Source: Actinomycetes bacterium
GTDB lineage: Bacteria > Actinomycetota > Thermoleophilia > RBG-16-64-13
Length of the DNA stretch: 5,983 bases
NCBI GenBank assembly: GCA_021815245.1
Contig: JAKAHF010000172.1
Coordinates: 1 to 5,983, forward strand
Reading direction: 5' to 3'
Shown here: positions 1 through 5,485 of the stretch, piece by piece
How the letters are laid out: each line of letters opens with the position of its first letter
How positions within the stretch are numbered: the first letter of the stretch is position 1
Made by a program: the position numbers and the translations under genes
Notes under the pieces: model-generated
The model's database searches: none
What the model was told of the DNA's origin: nothing
Seen by the model: only the letters and a program-made list of their open reading frames with translations

Positions 1-663
1 GACCTGAGCGTCTCCCTCATACAGGGGGAGGCGCTCGGGGTCGTCGGCCCCAACGGTGCGGGCAAGACGTCGATGCTGAACTTGTTGACCGGCATCATCC
101 ATCCCGATTCTGGCTCGGTGATCCTCGCCGGCCATGATGTCTCCAGGCAGTCGCCCGACCGGCGTTGTTTCCTGGGTCTCGGGCGCACCTATCAGATCCC
201 CCGTCCGTTCGAAGGCATGACGGTCTTCGAGAACGTACTCGTCGGCGGCACCTACGGCAGGGGCCGTTCTGAGAAGGCCTCCTACGAGGTGTGCGCGCGG
301 GCGCTCGACCGGGCTGGGTTGCTGCCCAGTTCGAATGTGCTTGCCGAATCGCTCAGTCTTCTCGAGCGCAAGCGTCTCGAGCTGGCGCGCGCCTTGGCGA
401 CCGAGCCCAAGGTGCTCCTTCTCGACGAGATCGCCGGAGGGCTCACCGAACAAGAGGTGCTCACGCTCATCGAGACCATCAAGAAGCTGCGCGACGAAGG
501 CATCAGCATCATCTGGATCGAGCACATAGTCCACGCGCTCCTCGCCGTGGTGAATCGCCTGATGGCGATCGACTTCGGCAAGCTGATCGCGGTGGGAGAT
601 CCCCATGAAGTCATCAACAGCCCGCAGGTTCGCGACGTCTACATGGGGAGCATGATGGTATGA
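1..663 (+). CDS. livG: LivG-type ATP-binding protein of a branched-chain amino acid ABC transporter (5'-truncated)
   Basis: This is one of the two cytoplasmic ATPases that power a HAAT-family (Liv) importer. The frame is open from base 1 and gives 220 residues, so about 20-30 N-terminal residues lie off the left edge. An internal ATG at base 73 falls after the Walker A motif and cannot be the true start. Numbering from base 1, Walker A is GPNGAGKTS (residues 16-24), the Q-loop region is GRTYQIPRPFEGMTVFENV, Walker B is VLLLDE ending at E143, and the H-loop is WIEH (H175). The ABC signature is degenerate: LSLLERKR (118-125) replaces an LSxGQ-type motif, and Ile follows LDE where Pro is usual. 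Some LivG-like proteins tolerate such variants, so I read it as functional. The stop overlaps the next start as ATGA. The family is clear; the transported substrate cannot be read from this subunit. Confidence 0.93.
   Translation, partial: DLSVSLIQGEALGVVGPNGAGKTSMLNLLTGIIHPDSGSVILAGHDVSRQSPDRRCFLGLGRTYQIPRPFEGMTVFENVLVGGTYGRGRSEKASYEVCARALDRAGLLPSSNVLAESLSLLERKRLELARALATEPKVLLLDEIAGGLTEQEVLTLIETIKKLRDEGISIIWIEHIVHALLAVVNRLMAIDFGKLIAVGDPHEVINSPQVRDVYMGSMMV
645..650 (+). promoter_or_regulatory. Ribosome binding site of livF
   Basis: GGGGAG lies inside the end of the livG reading frame, 9 nt before the ATG at 660. It is the best Shine-Dalgarno match nearby and fixes the start at the ATGA overlap. 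Confidence 0.7.
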
Positions 664-1358
664 GCCTGCTCGAGCTCAAAGACATCTCGACCGGGTATGG
701 CAGTTTCCGTGCCCTCTTCGACATCTCCCTCAAGATCGACGAGGGCGAGAAGCACGCGATCATCGGCGCCAACGGCGCCGGCAAGTCGACATTGCTGCGC
801 ACCATATGCGGCATGCTTCGCACCGACGCCGACAAGGTCATGTTCGATGGCCGGCCGATCGGTCAGCTGTCGCCGCACAAGCGCGTCAGTCTGGGCATCT
901 CGTACGTGCCCGAAGGGCGCTGGGTCTTCCCGAGCCTTACAGTGCACGAGAACCTGCTCGTCGGGGCCCATACCCGCCGCAAGGGCATCTGGACCGTCGA
1001 CAAGGTGTACGAGGTCTTCCCTCTGCTCGATAGACTCCGCCAACGACAGGCCCTCAGTCTTTCGGGCGGCGAGCAGCAGGCCCTCGCCATCGGGCGCGGC
1101 TTGATGGCCAATCCACGGCTCCTGCTTCTCGACGAGGTCTCTCTCGGGCTGGCTCCGGTGGTGGTGGAGAAGATCTATGAGACCATGCCGGCCATCACGT
1201 CGGCCGGCACGACCGTGCTGCTCGTCGAACAGGACGTCGGCCAGGCGATGAAGTTCGCCGATAGGGTCACCTGCATGTTGAAAGGTCGCCTCGTGCTCGA
1301 AGGCAAGCCGGGCGAGCTGGGGCATGACGAGATCGTCGCAGCGTACTTCGGAGTGTAA
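660..1358 (+). CDS. livF: LivF-type ATP-binding protein of a branched-chain amino acid ABC transporter
   Basis: This is the second cytoplasmic ATPase of the Liv-type importer and would pair with the preceding LivG-type subunit. It is complete at 232 residues, the normal length for LivF. Walker A is GANGAGKST (36-44), the LivF-typical Q-loop segment is VPEGRWVFPSLTVHENL (from 83), the signature LSGGEQQ (134-140) is intact, and Walker B is LLLLDE (154-159) followed by VSLGLAP. The switch position reads LVEQD, with Gln in place of His; Gln at this site is common in LivF. The ATG at 660 overlaps the upstream TGA (ATGA), and a strong GGGGAG ribosome binding site lies 9 nt upstream, which supports this start and translational coupling. 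Only two bases separate it from the livH-type gene. LivF paralogues also serve urea, amide and other importers, so the substrate stays open. Confidence 0.95.
   Translation: MSLLELKDISTGYGSFRALFDISLKIDEGEKHAIIGANGAGKSTLLRTICGMLRTDADKVMFDGRPIGQLSPHKRVSLGISYVPEGRWVFPSLTVHENLLVGAHTRRKGIWTVDKVYEVFPLLDRLRQRQALSLSGGEQQALAIGRGLMANPRLLLLDEVSLGLAPVVVEKIYETMPAITSAGTTVLLVEQDVGQAMKFADRVTCMLKGRLVLEGKPGELGHDEIVAAYFGV
1350..1353 (+). promoter_or_regulatory. Ribosome binding site of livH
   Basis: GGAG at the very end of the livF coding sequence lies 7 nt before the GTG at 1361. It supports that non-ATG start, since no in-frame ATG is found near the N-terminus. Confidence 0.65.
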
Positions 1359-1360
1359 CC

Positions 1361-2227
1361 GTGGTTTGGGTAAACGACATCATCCAAGGAATCCTGCTCG
1401 GCGGTCTCTACGCTCTGTTCGCCGCGGGCCTTTCGCTCGTCTTCGGCGTCATGCGTCTGGTCAACCTGGCTCATGGCGACTTCAGCATCATGGCGGCCTA
1501 CATCTCGCTCGTGATCGTGGGCTCGCTCAACATCAACCCGTTTTACACGCTCCTGTTGGTCATGATCGTGATGGCCATCTTCGGCTACCTGATCCAGCGG
1601 GGGTTGTTCAATTTCGCCATGGACGCCGGACCCATGCAGGCCATCCTGGCGACATTCGGCATCGCCATCATCATCCAGAACCTGTTGCTCGAGGGCTTCA
1701 CGGCCAACAGCAAGGGCCTCGACGCCGGCCACATAGAGAACGCCTTCATCAAAATCAGCGATCAGGTGATCATCGGGTGGTTCCCGTTCATAACCCTGAT
1801 CGTCTCGGTGGTCGTGCTCTTCAGTCTGCAGCTCTTCTTGAGCCGCACCCGCACCGGCCGGGCGTTCAGAGCCACCGCCGACAACCAGCGCGCGGCGCAG
1901 CTCATGGGCATCGACAACCGTCACCTCTACGGCGTGGCGATGGCCTTCGCTCTCGCCATCGTGGCTATCGGCGGTGTCTTCATCGGCATCAGGACTACCT
2001 TCTCACCCAGCGCCGGGCCGCTCCGCCTGATCTTCGCGTACGAAGCGGTGATCATCGGCGGTCTTGGCTCTCTGTGGGGCACTCTCGTGGGCGGCATGGT
2101 GCTCGGCATCGCTCAGGTGCTGGGTGATCATGCCCACCAGGGCTGGGGCATGCTTGTCGGGCACCTTGTGTTTCTCGCCATTCTCGCCTTCCGTCCCCAG
2201 GGACTCTTCGCAAGGCAGGCTCAGTGA
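1361..2227 (+). CDS. livH: LivH-type permease of a branched-chain amino acid ABC transporter
   Basis: This is an integral membrane subunit that, with the LivM-type protein, forms the translocation channel of the importer in the cytoplasmic membrane. It is complete at 288 residues, normal for LivH, with about seven to eight hydrophobic segments by inspection. Family landmarks are the N-terminal GILLGGLYALFAAGLSLVFG segment, NLAHGDF (35-41), the ATPase-coupling loop GRAFRATADNQRAAQLMGID (from 166), GGLGSLWGTLVGG (233-245) and the C-terminal FRPQGLF (277-283). The start is a GTG two bases after the livF stop, with GGAG 7 nt upstream. The stop TGA shares one base with the next gene's ATG. Tight packing with both ATPases and LivM makes the role secure. 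Substrate specificity is mostly set by the binding protein, which is not in the window. Confidence 0.95.
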   Translation: MVWVNDIIQGILLGGLYALFAAGLSLVFGVMRLVNLAHGDFSIMAAYISLVIVGSLNINPFYTLLLVMIVMAIFGYLIQRGLFNFAMDAGPMQAILATFGIAIIIQNLLLEGFTANSKGLDAGHIENAFIKISDQVIIGWFPFITLIVSVVVLFSLQLFLSRTRTGRAFRATADNQRAAQLMGIDNRHLYGVAMAFALAIVAIGGVFIGIRTTFSPSAGPLRLIFAYEAVIIGGLGSLWGTLVGGMVLGIAQVLGDHAHQGWGMLVGHLVFLAILAFRPQGLFARQAQ

Positions 2228-3327
2228 TGGCCACCCGTCCGCTGAAAGTAGAGCGCCATACGCGCACCAGTCGCATCGCCCTGCCGATCGCCGTGCTGAT
2301 CGTCATCGTCGCGGGTACCATTCCCGCATGGGGTTCGTCGAGCATCATGAAGCAGGCGGTCACCTTCCTCACGCTGCTTGCCCTCGCTCAGATGTGGAAT
2401 CTGCTTGCCGGCTACGCCGGACTCATTTCCGTCGGCCAGCAAGCATTCGTGGGTATCGGCGGCTACTCGCTGTGGGTGTTCTCGCAGAAGTTCGGCATCA
2501 ACCCCTTCGTCTGCGTTCCTATCGCGGGCATCGTGGCCGCCCTCTTGGCCGTGCCGACCGCCGGCCTTGCCTTCCGCCTGCGCGGTGGATACTTCGCCGT
2601 GGGCACATGGGTCATCGCCGAGGTCTACCGCCTCTTCGTGGTGCAGATCTCGTGGCTCGGAGGCGGCTCGGGCGTCAGCCTCAGCAAGGCGGGCCAGGTT
2701 GACAAAGCCGTCCGCGAGCCCGTGGTGTTCTGGCTGGCCCTCGTCGTGGCCGCCGGATCGATCGCCCTGGTCTATTTCCTGCTGCGCTCCCGCCGTGGTC
2801 TTGCCCTCACCGCCATCCGCGACGATGAGACGGGCGCCCGCGGGCTTGGGGTCAACGTGCTCCGTTCGAAACTCTGGGTGTATGTCATCGCGGCGTTCGG
2901 CACCGGCGTGACCGGGGCGGTCATCTACCTCAACCTGCTCCGCATCCAGCCCGAAGCCGGCTTCAGCCTCCAGTGGAGCGCGCTCATGATCTTCGCTGTG
3001 GTTATCGGCGGGCTGGGCACGATCGAAGGCCCGATCGTCGGCGCCGTGATCTTCTTTGCCCTGCAACAGCTGCTCTCCGGATACGGCACCTGGTATCTCG
3101 TGCTCATCGGTGCACTGGCGGCCGGTGTGGTGGTCTTTGCGAGACGCGGCGTCTGGGGGACCATCGTGAGGCGCAAGCCGATCGACCTCTTCCCCGTACG
3201 GCGCAGACTCTGTCTCGAGACCGTATGCTTCACCGAAGAGGCGCCTCCTCCCGAGGCGGGACCGCCGACCGCCGCCTCCGACGCAGCCGCCACGTCTCCG
3301 CGCGACTCCGCGAGCACGGTAGAATAG
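2227..3327 (+). CDS. livM: LivM-type permease of a branched-chain amino acid ABC transporter
   Basis: This is the second membrane subunit of the Liv-type importer. I chose the ATG at 2227, which overlaps the livH stop (TGATG) and gives 366 residues; a GTG one codon earlier is the alternative. An AAGGCAGG stretch just upstream is a modest ribosome binding site. Family landmarks are AQMWNLLAGYAGLISVGQQA (from residue 54), a GGYFAVGTW segment (120-128), GGGSGVSLS (146-154), the coupling loop LALTAIRDDETGARGLGVNV (192-211) and VVIGGLGTIEGPIVGAV (258-274). The last membrane span ends near residue 305. About 60 residues then follow: first basic, then low-complexity and rich in Ala, Pro and Ser (about 337-366), a longer tail than a minimal LivM needs. 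The family call is secure; the function of the tail is unknown. Confidence 0.95.
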   Translation: MATRPLKVERHTRTSRIALPIAVLIVIVAGTIPAWGSSSIMKQAVTFLTLLALAQMWNLLAGYAGLISVGQQAFVGIGGYSLWVFSQKFGINPFVCVPIAGIVAALLAVPTAGLAFRLRGGYFAVGTWVIAEVYRLFVVQISWLGGGSGVSLSKAGQVDKAVREPVVFWLALVVAAGSIALVYFLLRSRRGLALTAIRDDETGARGLGVNVLRSKLWVYVIAAFGTGVTGAVIYLNLLRIQPEAGFSLQWSALMIFAVVIGGLGTIEGPIVGAVIFFALQQLLSGYGTWYLVLIGALAAGVVVFARRGVWGTIVRRKPIDLFPVRRRLCLETVCFTEEAPPPEAGPPTAASDAAATSPRDSASTVE

Positions 3328-3328
3328 G

Positions 3329-3376
3329 CTCCTCGAAAACCGGCGTGCGCGTATGCGGGGCCCGGCATGTGAGGAG
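3329..3376 (+). repeat. Short inverted repeat able to cover the aldehyde dehydrogenase ribosome binding site
   Basis: CTCCTC at 3329-3334, just after the livM stop, is perfectly complementary to GAGGAG at 3371-3376, the ribosome binding site of the next gene. A CCGG pair (3340-3343 with 3362-3365) could stack inside. The complementarity is directly visible. A regulatory role is inference, since 6-bp arms around a 36-nt loop can occur by chance in GC-rich DNA. Confidence 0.35.
3371..3376 (+). promoter_or_regulatory. Ribosome binding site that decides the aldehyde dehydrogenase start
   Basis: GAGGAG lies 6 nt before the in-frame GTG at 3383. An in-frame ATG at 3353 has no comparable ribosome binding site and would add ten residues unlike the usual N-terminus of the family, so the GTG is preferred. 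Confidence 0.75.
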
Positions 3377-3382
3377 ACAAAG

Positions 3383-4816
3383 GTGGGGCACGAATCGCAC
3401 TTCTATATTGACGGCCGCTGGGTCGATCCTGTCGAACCAGGCCGCTGGATAAGCGTGATCAATCCGGCGACCGAGGAAGAGGCGGCTCAGATCGCCTCGG
3501 GATCGGAAGCCGACATCGACGCCGCGGTCGCGGCCGCGCGTATGGCCTTTCCCAGCTTCAGCCAGAGCAGCCGCTCAGATCGTCTCGAACTGTTGGAGAA
3601 CCTTCTGGCTGCCTACCGGCGCCGTCTCAACCAGATAGCCGAGGCTATGACCACCGAGGTGGGCATTCCCAAGAAGTTCTCCGAGGGAGTGCAGGCCAAG
3701 ATCGGTGAGCGACACCTGCAGACCGCTTTCACGGTGCTGACCGACTACCAGTTCGAGGAAGACTGGAACACGACCCGCATCGTCCGCGAGCCGATCGGGG
3801 TCTGCGGGCTGATCTCGCCCTGGAACTGGCCGATGAACCAGATCATGGTAAAGGTCGCGCCCGCTCTGGCCGCGGGATGCACCATGGTTCTCAAACCCAG
3901 TCAGTACTCTCCTCTGTCCTCGCTTCTCATGGCCGAAGCGGTGCACGAGGCCAAGGTGCCGGCGGGGGTGTTCAACATGGTCAACGGCCCAGGATCCACT
4001 CTGGGAGCGTATCTGGCCTCGCACCCGCTTGTCGACATGGTGTCGGTCACCGGCTCGACAGAGGTCGGCGCCGCGGTGGCCAAGGCTGCCGCTTCGTCGA
4101 TCAAGAGGGTCTCCCAGGAACTGGGCGGCAAGTCGGCCTACATCGTCTTCGAGGATGTCGACCTGCAGAAGGTCATCGGCGGGGGCGTGCGGGCGTGCAT
4201 GCGCAACTCCGGGCAGAGCTGCAATGCTCCCACCCGTATGCTTGTCTCGATGAAGGTCTATGAGCAGGCCGTCGAGATCGCCGCCAACGTCGCTGAAGGC
4301 CTGCTGGTGGGCGACCCCTCCGACCCAGATGTCTTCATGGGGCCGGTGGCCGGCAAGAAGCAGTACGACACGGTGGTTCGATACATAAGGTCGGGCATGG
4401 CCGAGGGCGCTCGGCTGATAGCGGGCGGGCCCGATCGCCCGGCGGGTTTGGAGCGGGGCTACTACGTGCGTCCGACCGTCTTCGCCGATGTCAACAATAC
4501 GATGCGCATCGCTCGCGAGGAGATCTTCGGCCCGGTTCTTTGCATGATTCCTTTCAAGAATGAAGATGATGCAATTTCCATTGCAAATGATAGCGACTTT
4601 GGCCTTTCGGGGTACGTGAGTTCGCTCGACCTCGAGCGGGCTCGTCGCGTGGCCAGGCGGCTGCGCACGGGCATGGTGCATCTCAACGGCGTGAGCACCG
4701 ACATGCATGCGCCGTTCGGTGGCTACAAGAAATCGGGCAATGGTCGCGAATGGGGACGCTACGGCATCGACGAATACGTCGAGACGAAAGCGATCATGGG
4801 GTATCGAAGCCTATAG
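3383..4816 (+). CDS. NAD(P)-dependent aldehyde dehydrogenase family protein
   Basis: This predicted cytoplasmic enzyme oxidises an aldehyde to the carboxylic acid with NAD(P)+. From the GTG at 3383 it has 477 residues, normal for the family, and opens with a typical FYIDGRWVDP segment. Active-site landmarks are SPWNWPMNQ with N148, the cofactor-binding KPSQ (171-174), the Rossmann motif VTGSTEVG (222-229), the general base E246 in QELGGKS, the nucleophile C280 in NSGQSCNAPTR, and EEIFGP with E380 and F382. All catalytic residues are therefore present. Q174 occupies the position that is commonly Glu in NAD-specific members. The C-terminal PFGGYKKSGNGREWGRYG region is standard. A stretch near 4541-4600 is unusually AT-rich. 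The gene follows livM by 55 nt on the same strand, which suggests co-transcription and oxidation of a product of the imported solute. The exact aldehyde cannot be assigned. Confidence 0.93.
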   Translation: MGHESHFYIDGRWVDPVEPGRWISVINPATEEEAAQIASGSEADIDAAVAAARMAFPSFSQSSRSDRLELLENLLAAYRRRLNQIAEAMTTEVGIPKKFSEGVQAKIGERHLQTAFTVLTDYQFEEDWNTTRIVREPIGVCGLISPWNWPMNQIMVKVAPALAAGCTMVLKPSQYSPLSSLLMAEAVHEAKVPAGVFNMVNGPGSTLGAYLASHPLVDMVSVTGSTEVGAAVAKAAASSIKRVSQELGGKSAYIVFEDVDLQKVIGGGVRACMRNSGQSCNAPTRMLVSMKVYEQAVEIAANVAEGLLVGDPSDPDVFMGPVAGKKQYDTVVRYIRSGMAEGARLIAGGPDRPAGLERGYYVRPTVFADVNNTMRIAREEIFGPVLCMIPFKNEDDAISIANDSDFGLSGYVSSLDLERARRVARRLRTGMVHLNGVSTDMHAPFGGYKKSGNGREWGRYGIDEYVETKAIMGYRSL

Positions 4817-4843
4817 CCGCGCCGCCAGGTGTCGCTCATCGAG

Positions 4844-4849
4844 TATAGT
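4844..4849 (+). promoter_or_regulatory. Possible -10 element before the acetyltransferase gene
   Basis: TATAGT stands out in GC-rich sequence between two genes. No -35 match is seen at the usual distance (the region there is GCCGCC-like). Transcription from it would begin near 4856, which is itself an ATG in the acetyltransferase frame, so a leaderless message is possible. This is weak evidence. Confidence 0.25.
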
Positions 4850-4867
4850 GAGTGCATGCGAGAAGAA

Positions 4868-5314
4868 ATGAGTCCAGTGACAGTCTCTCTGCGTGAGGTC
4901 GACGCCGGCAACTGGAAGGCCGTCGCCCGCGTGGAGGTCAAGGACGAGCAGCGTGAGTTCGTCGCGCCGGTCACCTACTACCTGTGCCTGTGCCACTACA
5001 CCGGTACGTGGAAGCCGCTCGCGATCTACGAAGGCAACGAGGTCGTAGGCTTCGTCATGTCGGCCATAGACCCCACCGACAACAGCGGATGGATCGGTGG
5101 ATTGATCATCGATGCGCAGCACCAGAATCGTGGACTGGCGCGGGCCGCCGTAGAGACTCTCCTGCGCGAATTCCGCGATGTGCATGGTTGTACTTCGGCA
5201 GCTCTCAGTTACTCGCCTGCGCATGTACGCGCCCGCACCTTGTACGCTTTGCTTGGGTTCGAAGTCACTGGGGAATTTCGTGACGACGAACCGGTGGCCC
5301 GCAGGCCTCTGTAG
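4868..5314 (+). CDS. GNAT-family N-acetyltransferase, resembling BltD-type diamine/polyamine acetyltransferases
   Basis: This is a small predicted cytoplasmic enzyme that transfers acetyl from acetyl-CoA to an amine. From the ATG at 4868 it has 148 residues. The acetyl-CoA-binding motif A is IIDAQHQNRGLA (residues 80-91), with the QxxRGxA pyrophosphate loop, and the C-terminal motif is LYALLGF (125-131) with Y126 as the likely general acid. The N-terminal pattern (LREV, NW, EQREFVAP, then W-PLAIY and VGFVM) recalls BltD-like spermidine/diamine acetyltransferases from memory, so a polyamine substrate is plausible but not shown. The usual Asn before the LYxxxGF motif is missing here (SPAHVRARTLY). 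The start is uncertain: ATG 4856, GTG 4829 and GTG 4877 are in frame and none has a good ribosome binding site. I chose 4868 because the family usually begins a few residues before the first beta strand. Confidence 0.85.
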   Translation: MSPVTVSLREVDAGNWKAVARVEVKDEQREFVAPVTYYLCLCHYTGTWKPLAIYEGNEVVGFVMSAIDPTDNSGWIGGLIIDAQHQNRGLARAAVETLLREFRDVHGCTSAALSYSPAHVRARTLYALLGFEVTGEFRDDEPVARRPL

Positions 5315-5365
5315 CCTCCAATCGCGGCGCTTCCGGCCCCGGGTCACGACCACTTTTCATACCGG

Positions 5366-5395
5366 TTGCGTATAGTTGTTGGAGCCTATGATAAT
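5366..5395 (+). promoter_or_regulatory. Candidate sigma70-type promoter upstream of the mmsA-like gene
   Basis: TTGCGT (5366-5371) and GATAAT (5390-5395) are separated by 18 nt. The -10 matches the consensus at five of six bases and the -35 at three. The start point would be near 5402, leaving a leader of about 85 nt. The intergenic position and local AT enrichment support it; this is inference from sequence only. Confidence 0.4.
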
Positions 5396-5423
5396 TCGCG
5401 GGGAACACGGCCAGAGGACGCCT

Positions 5424-5435
5424 TTTGCAGGCAAA
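5424..5435 (+). promoter_or_regulatory. Palindrome TTTGC-AG-GCAAA, candidate operator
   Basis: A perfect 5-bp inverted repeat with a 2-bp centre lies between the two promoter-like elements and ends 7 nt before TATACT. Its placement would suit a dimeric repressor or activator. The regulator is unknown, and no second copy was noticed elsewhere in the window. Confidence 0.3.
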
Positions 5436-5442
5436 GTGTCGT

Positions 5443-5448
5443 TATACT
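5443..5448 (+). promoter_or_regulatory. Candidate -10 element TATACT nearest the mmsA-like gene
   Basis: TATACT matches the -10 consensus at five of six bases and would start transcription near 5455, about 30 nt before the ATG at 5486. The only TTG-type -35 candidate (TTGCAG, 5425-5430) is just 12 nt away, which is too close, so this promoter would need an activator or a non-canonical -35. Confidence 0.35.
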
Positions 5449-5473
5449 ATGGTCCGCTTCAAATCGTGTACCA

Positions 5474-5480
5474 GAGGGAG
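5474..5480 (+). promoter_or_regulatory. Ribosome binding site of the mmsA-like gene
   Basis: GAGGGAG ends 5 nt before the ATG at 5486. A second ATG at 5481 directly abuts this site and opens a different frame that stops after six codons, so 5486 is the start. Confidence 0.7.
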
Positions 5481-5485
5481 ATGAA

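Larger units (their letters stand above)
5315..5485 (+). other. Intergenic control region between the acetyltransferase and mmsA-like genes
   Basis: This is the longest non-coding stretch in the window (171 nt) and is richer in AT than the genes around it. It holds three TATAAT-like hexamers (TATAGT 5371-5376, GATAAT 5390-5395, TATACT 5443-5448), one palindrome and the ribosome binding site of the next gene. No stable terminator hairpin is seen after the acetyltransferase stop: a GGTCACGACC element followed by TTTT (about 5341-5357) has too short a stem to call. Confidence 0.5.

Noticed and set aside
73..663. ATG at base 73 as the start of the first ATPase
   Set aside because: The frame is open back to base 1 and encodes the Walker A motif immediately upstream, so the gene is truncated by the window edge and this ATG is internal.
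1175..1924. Antisense open frame of 249 codons across the livF-livH junction
   Set aside because: It spans two genuine genes on the other strand, has a biased Asp/Glu/His composition and no family motif.
2221..3066. Antisense open frame of 281 codons opposite livM
   Set aside because: The translation is low-complexity, charged and His-rich. It overlaps a clear permease gene and has no ribosome binding site or independent support.
3575..4708. Long antisense open frame of 377 codons opposite the aldehyde dehydrogenase
   Set aside because: It lies wholly within a well-supported gene. Its His/Arg/Asp/Gly-rich translation has no recognisable domain, which is typical of shadow frames in GC-rich coding DNA.
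5341..5357. GGTCACGACC followed by TTTT as a possible terminator of the acetyltransferase gene
   Set aside because: The stem is only 3-4 bp with a 2-4 nt loop, and the T-run is four bases and separated from it, which is too weak for an intrinsic terminator.
5449..5484. Eleven-codon upstream frame (MVRFKSCTRGR) ending just before the mmsA-like ATG
   Set aside because: It has no ribosome binding site and directly abuts the TATACT element. It would be transcribed only from the more distal promoter, so there is too little to call a leader peptide.
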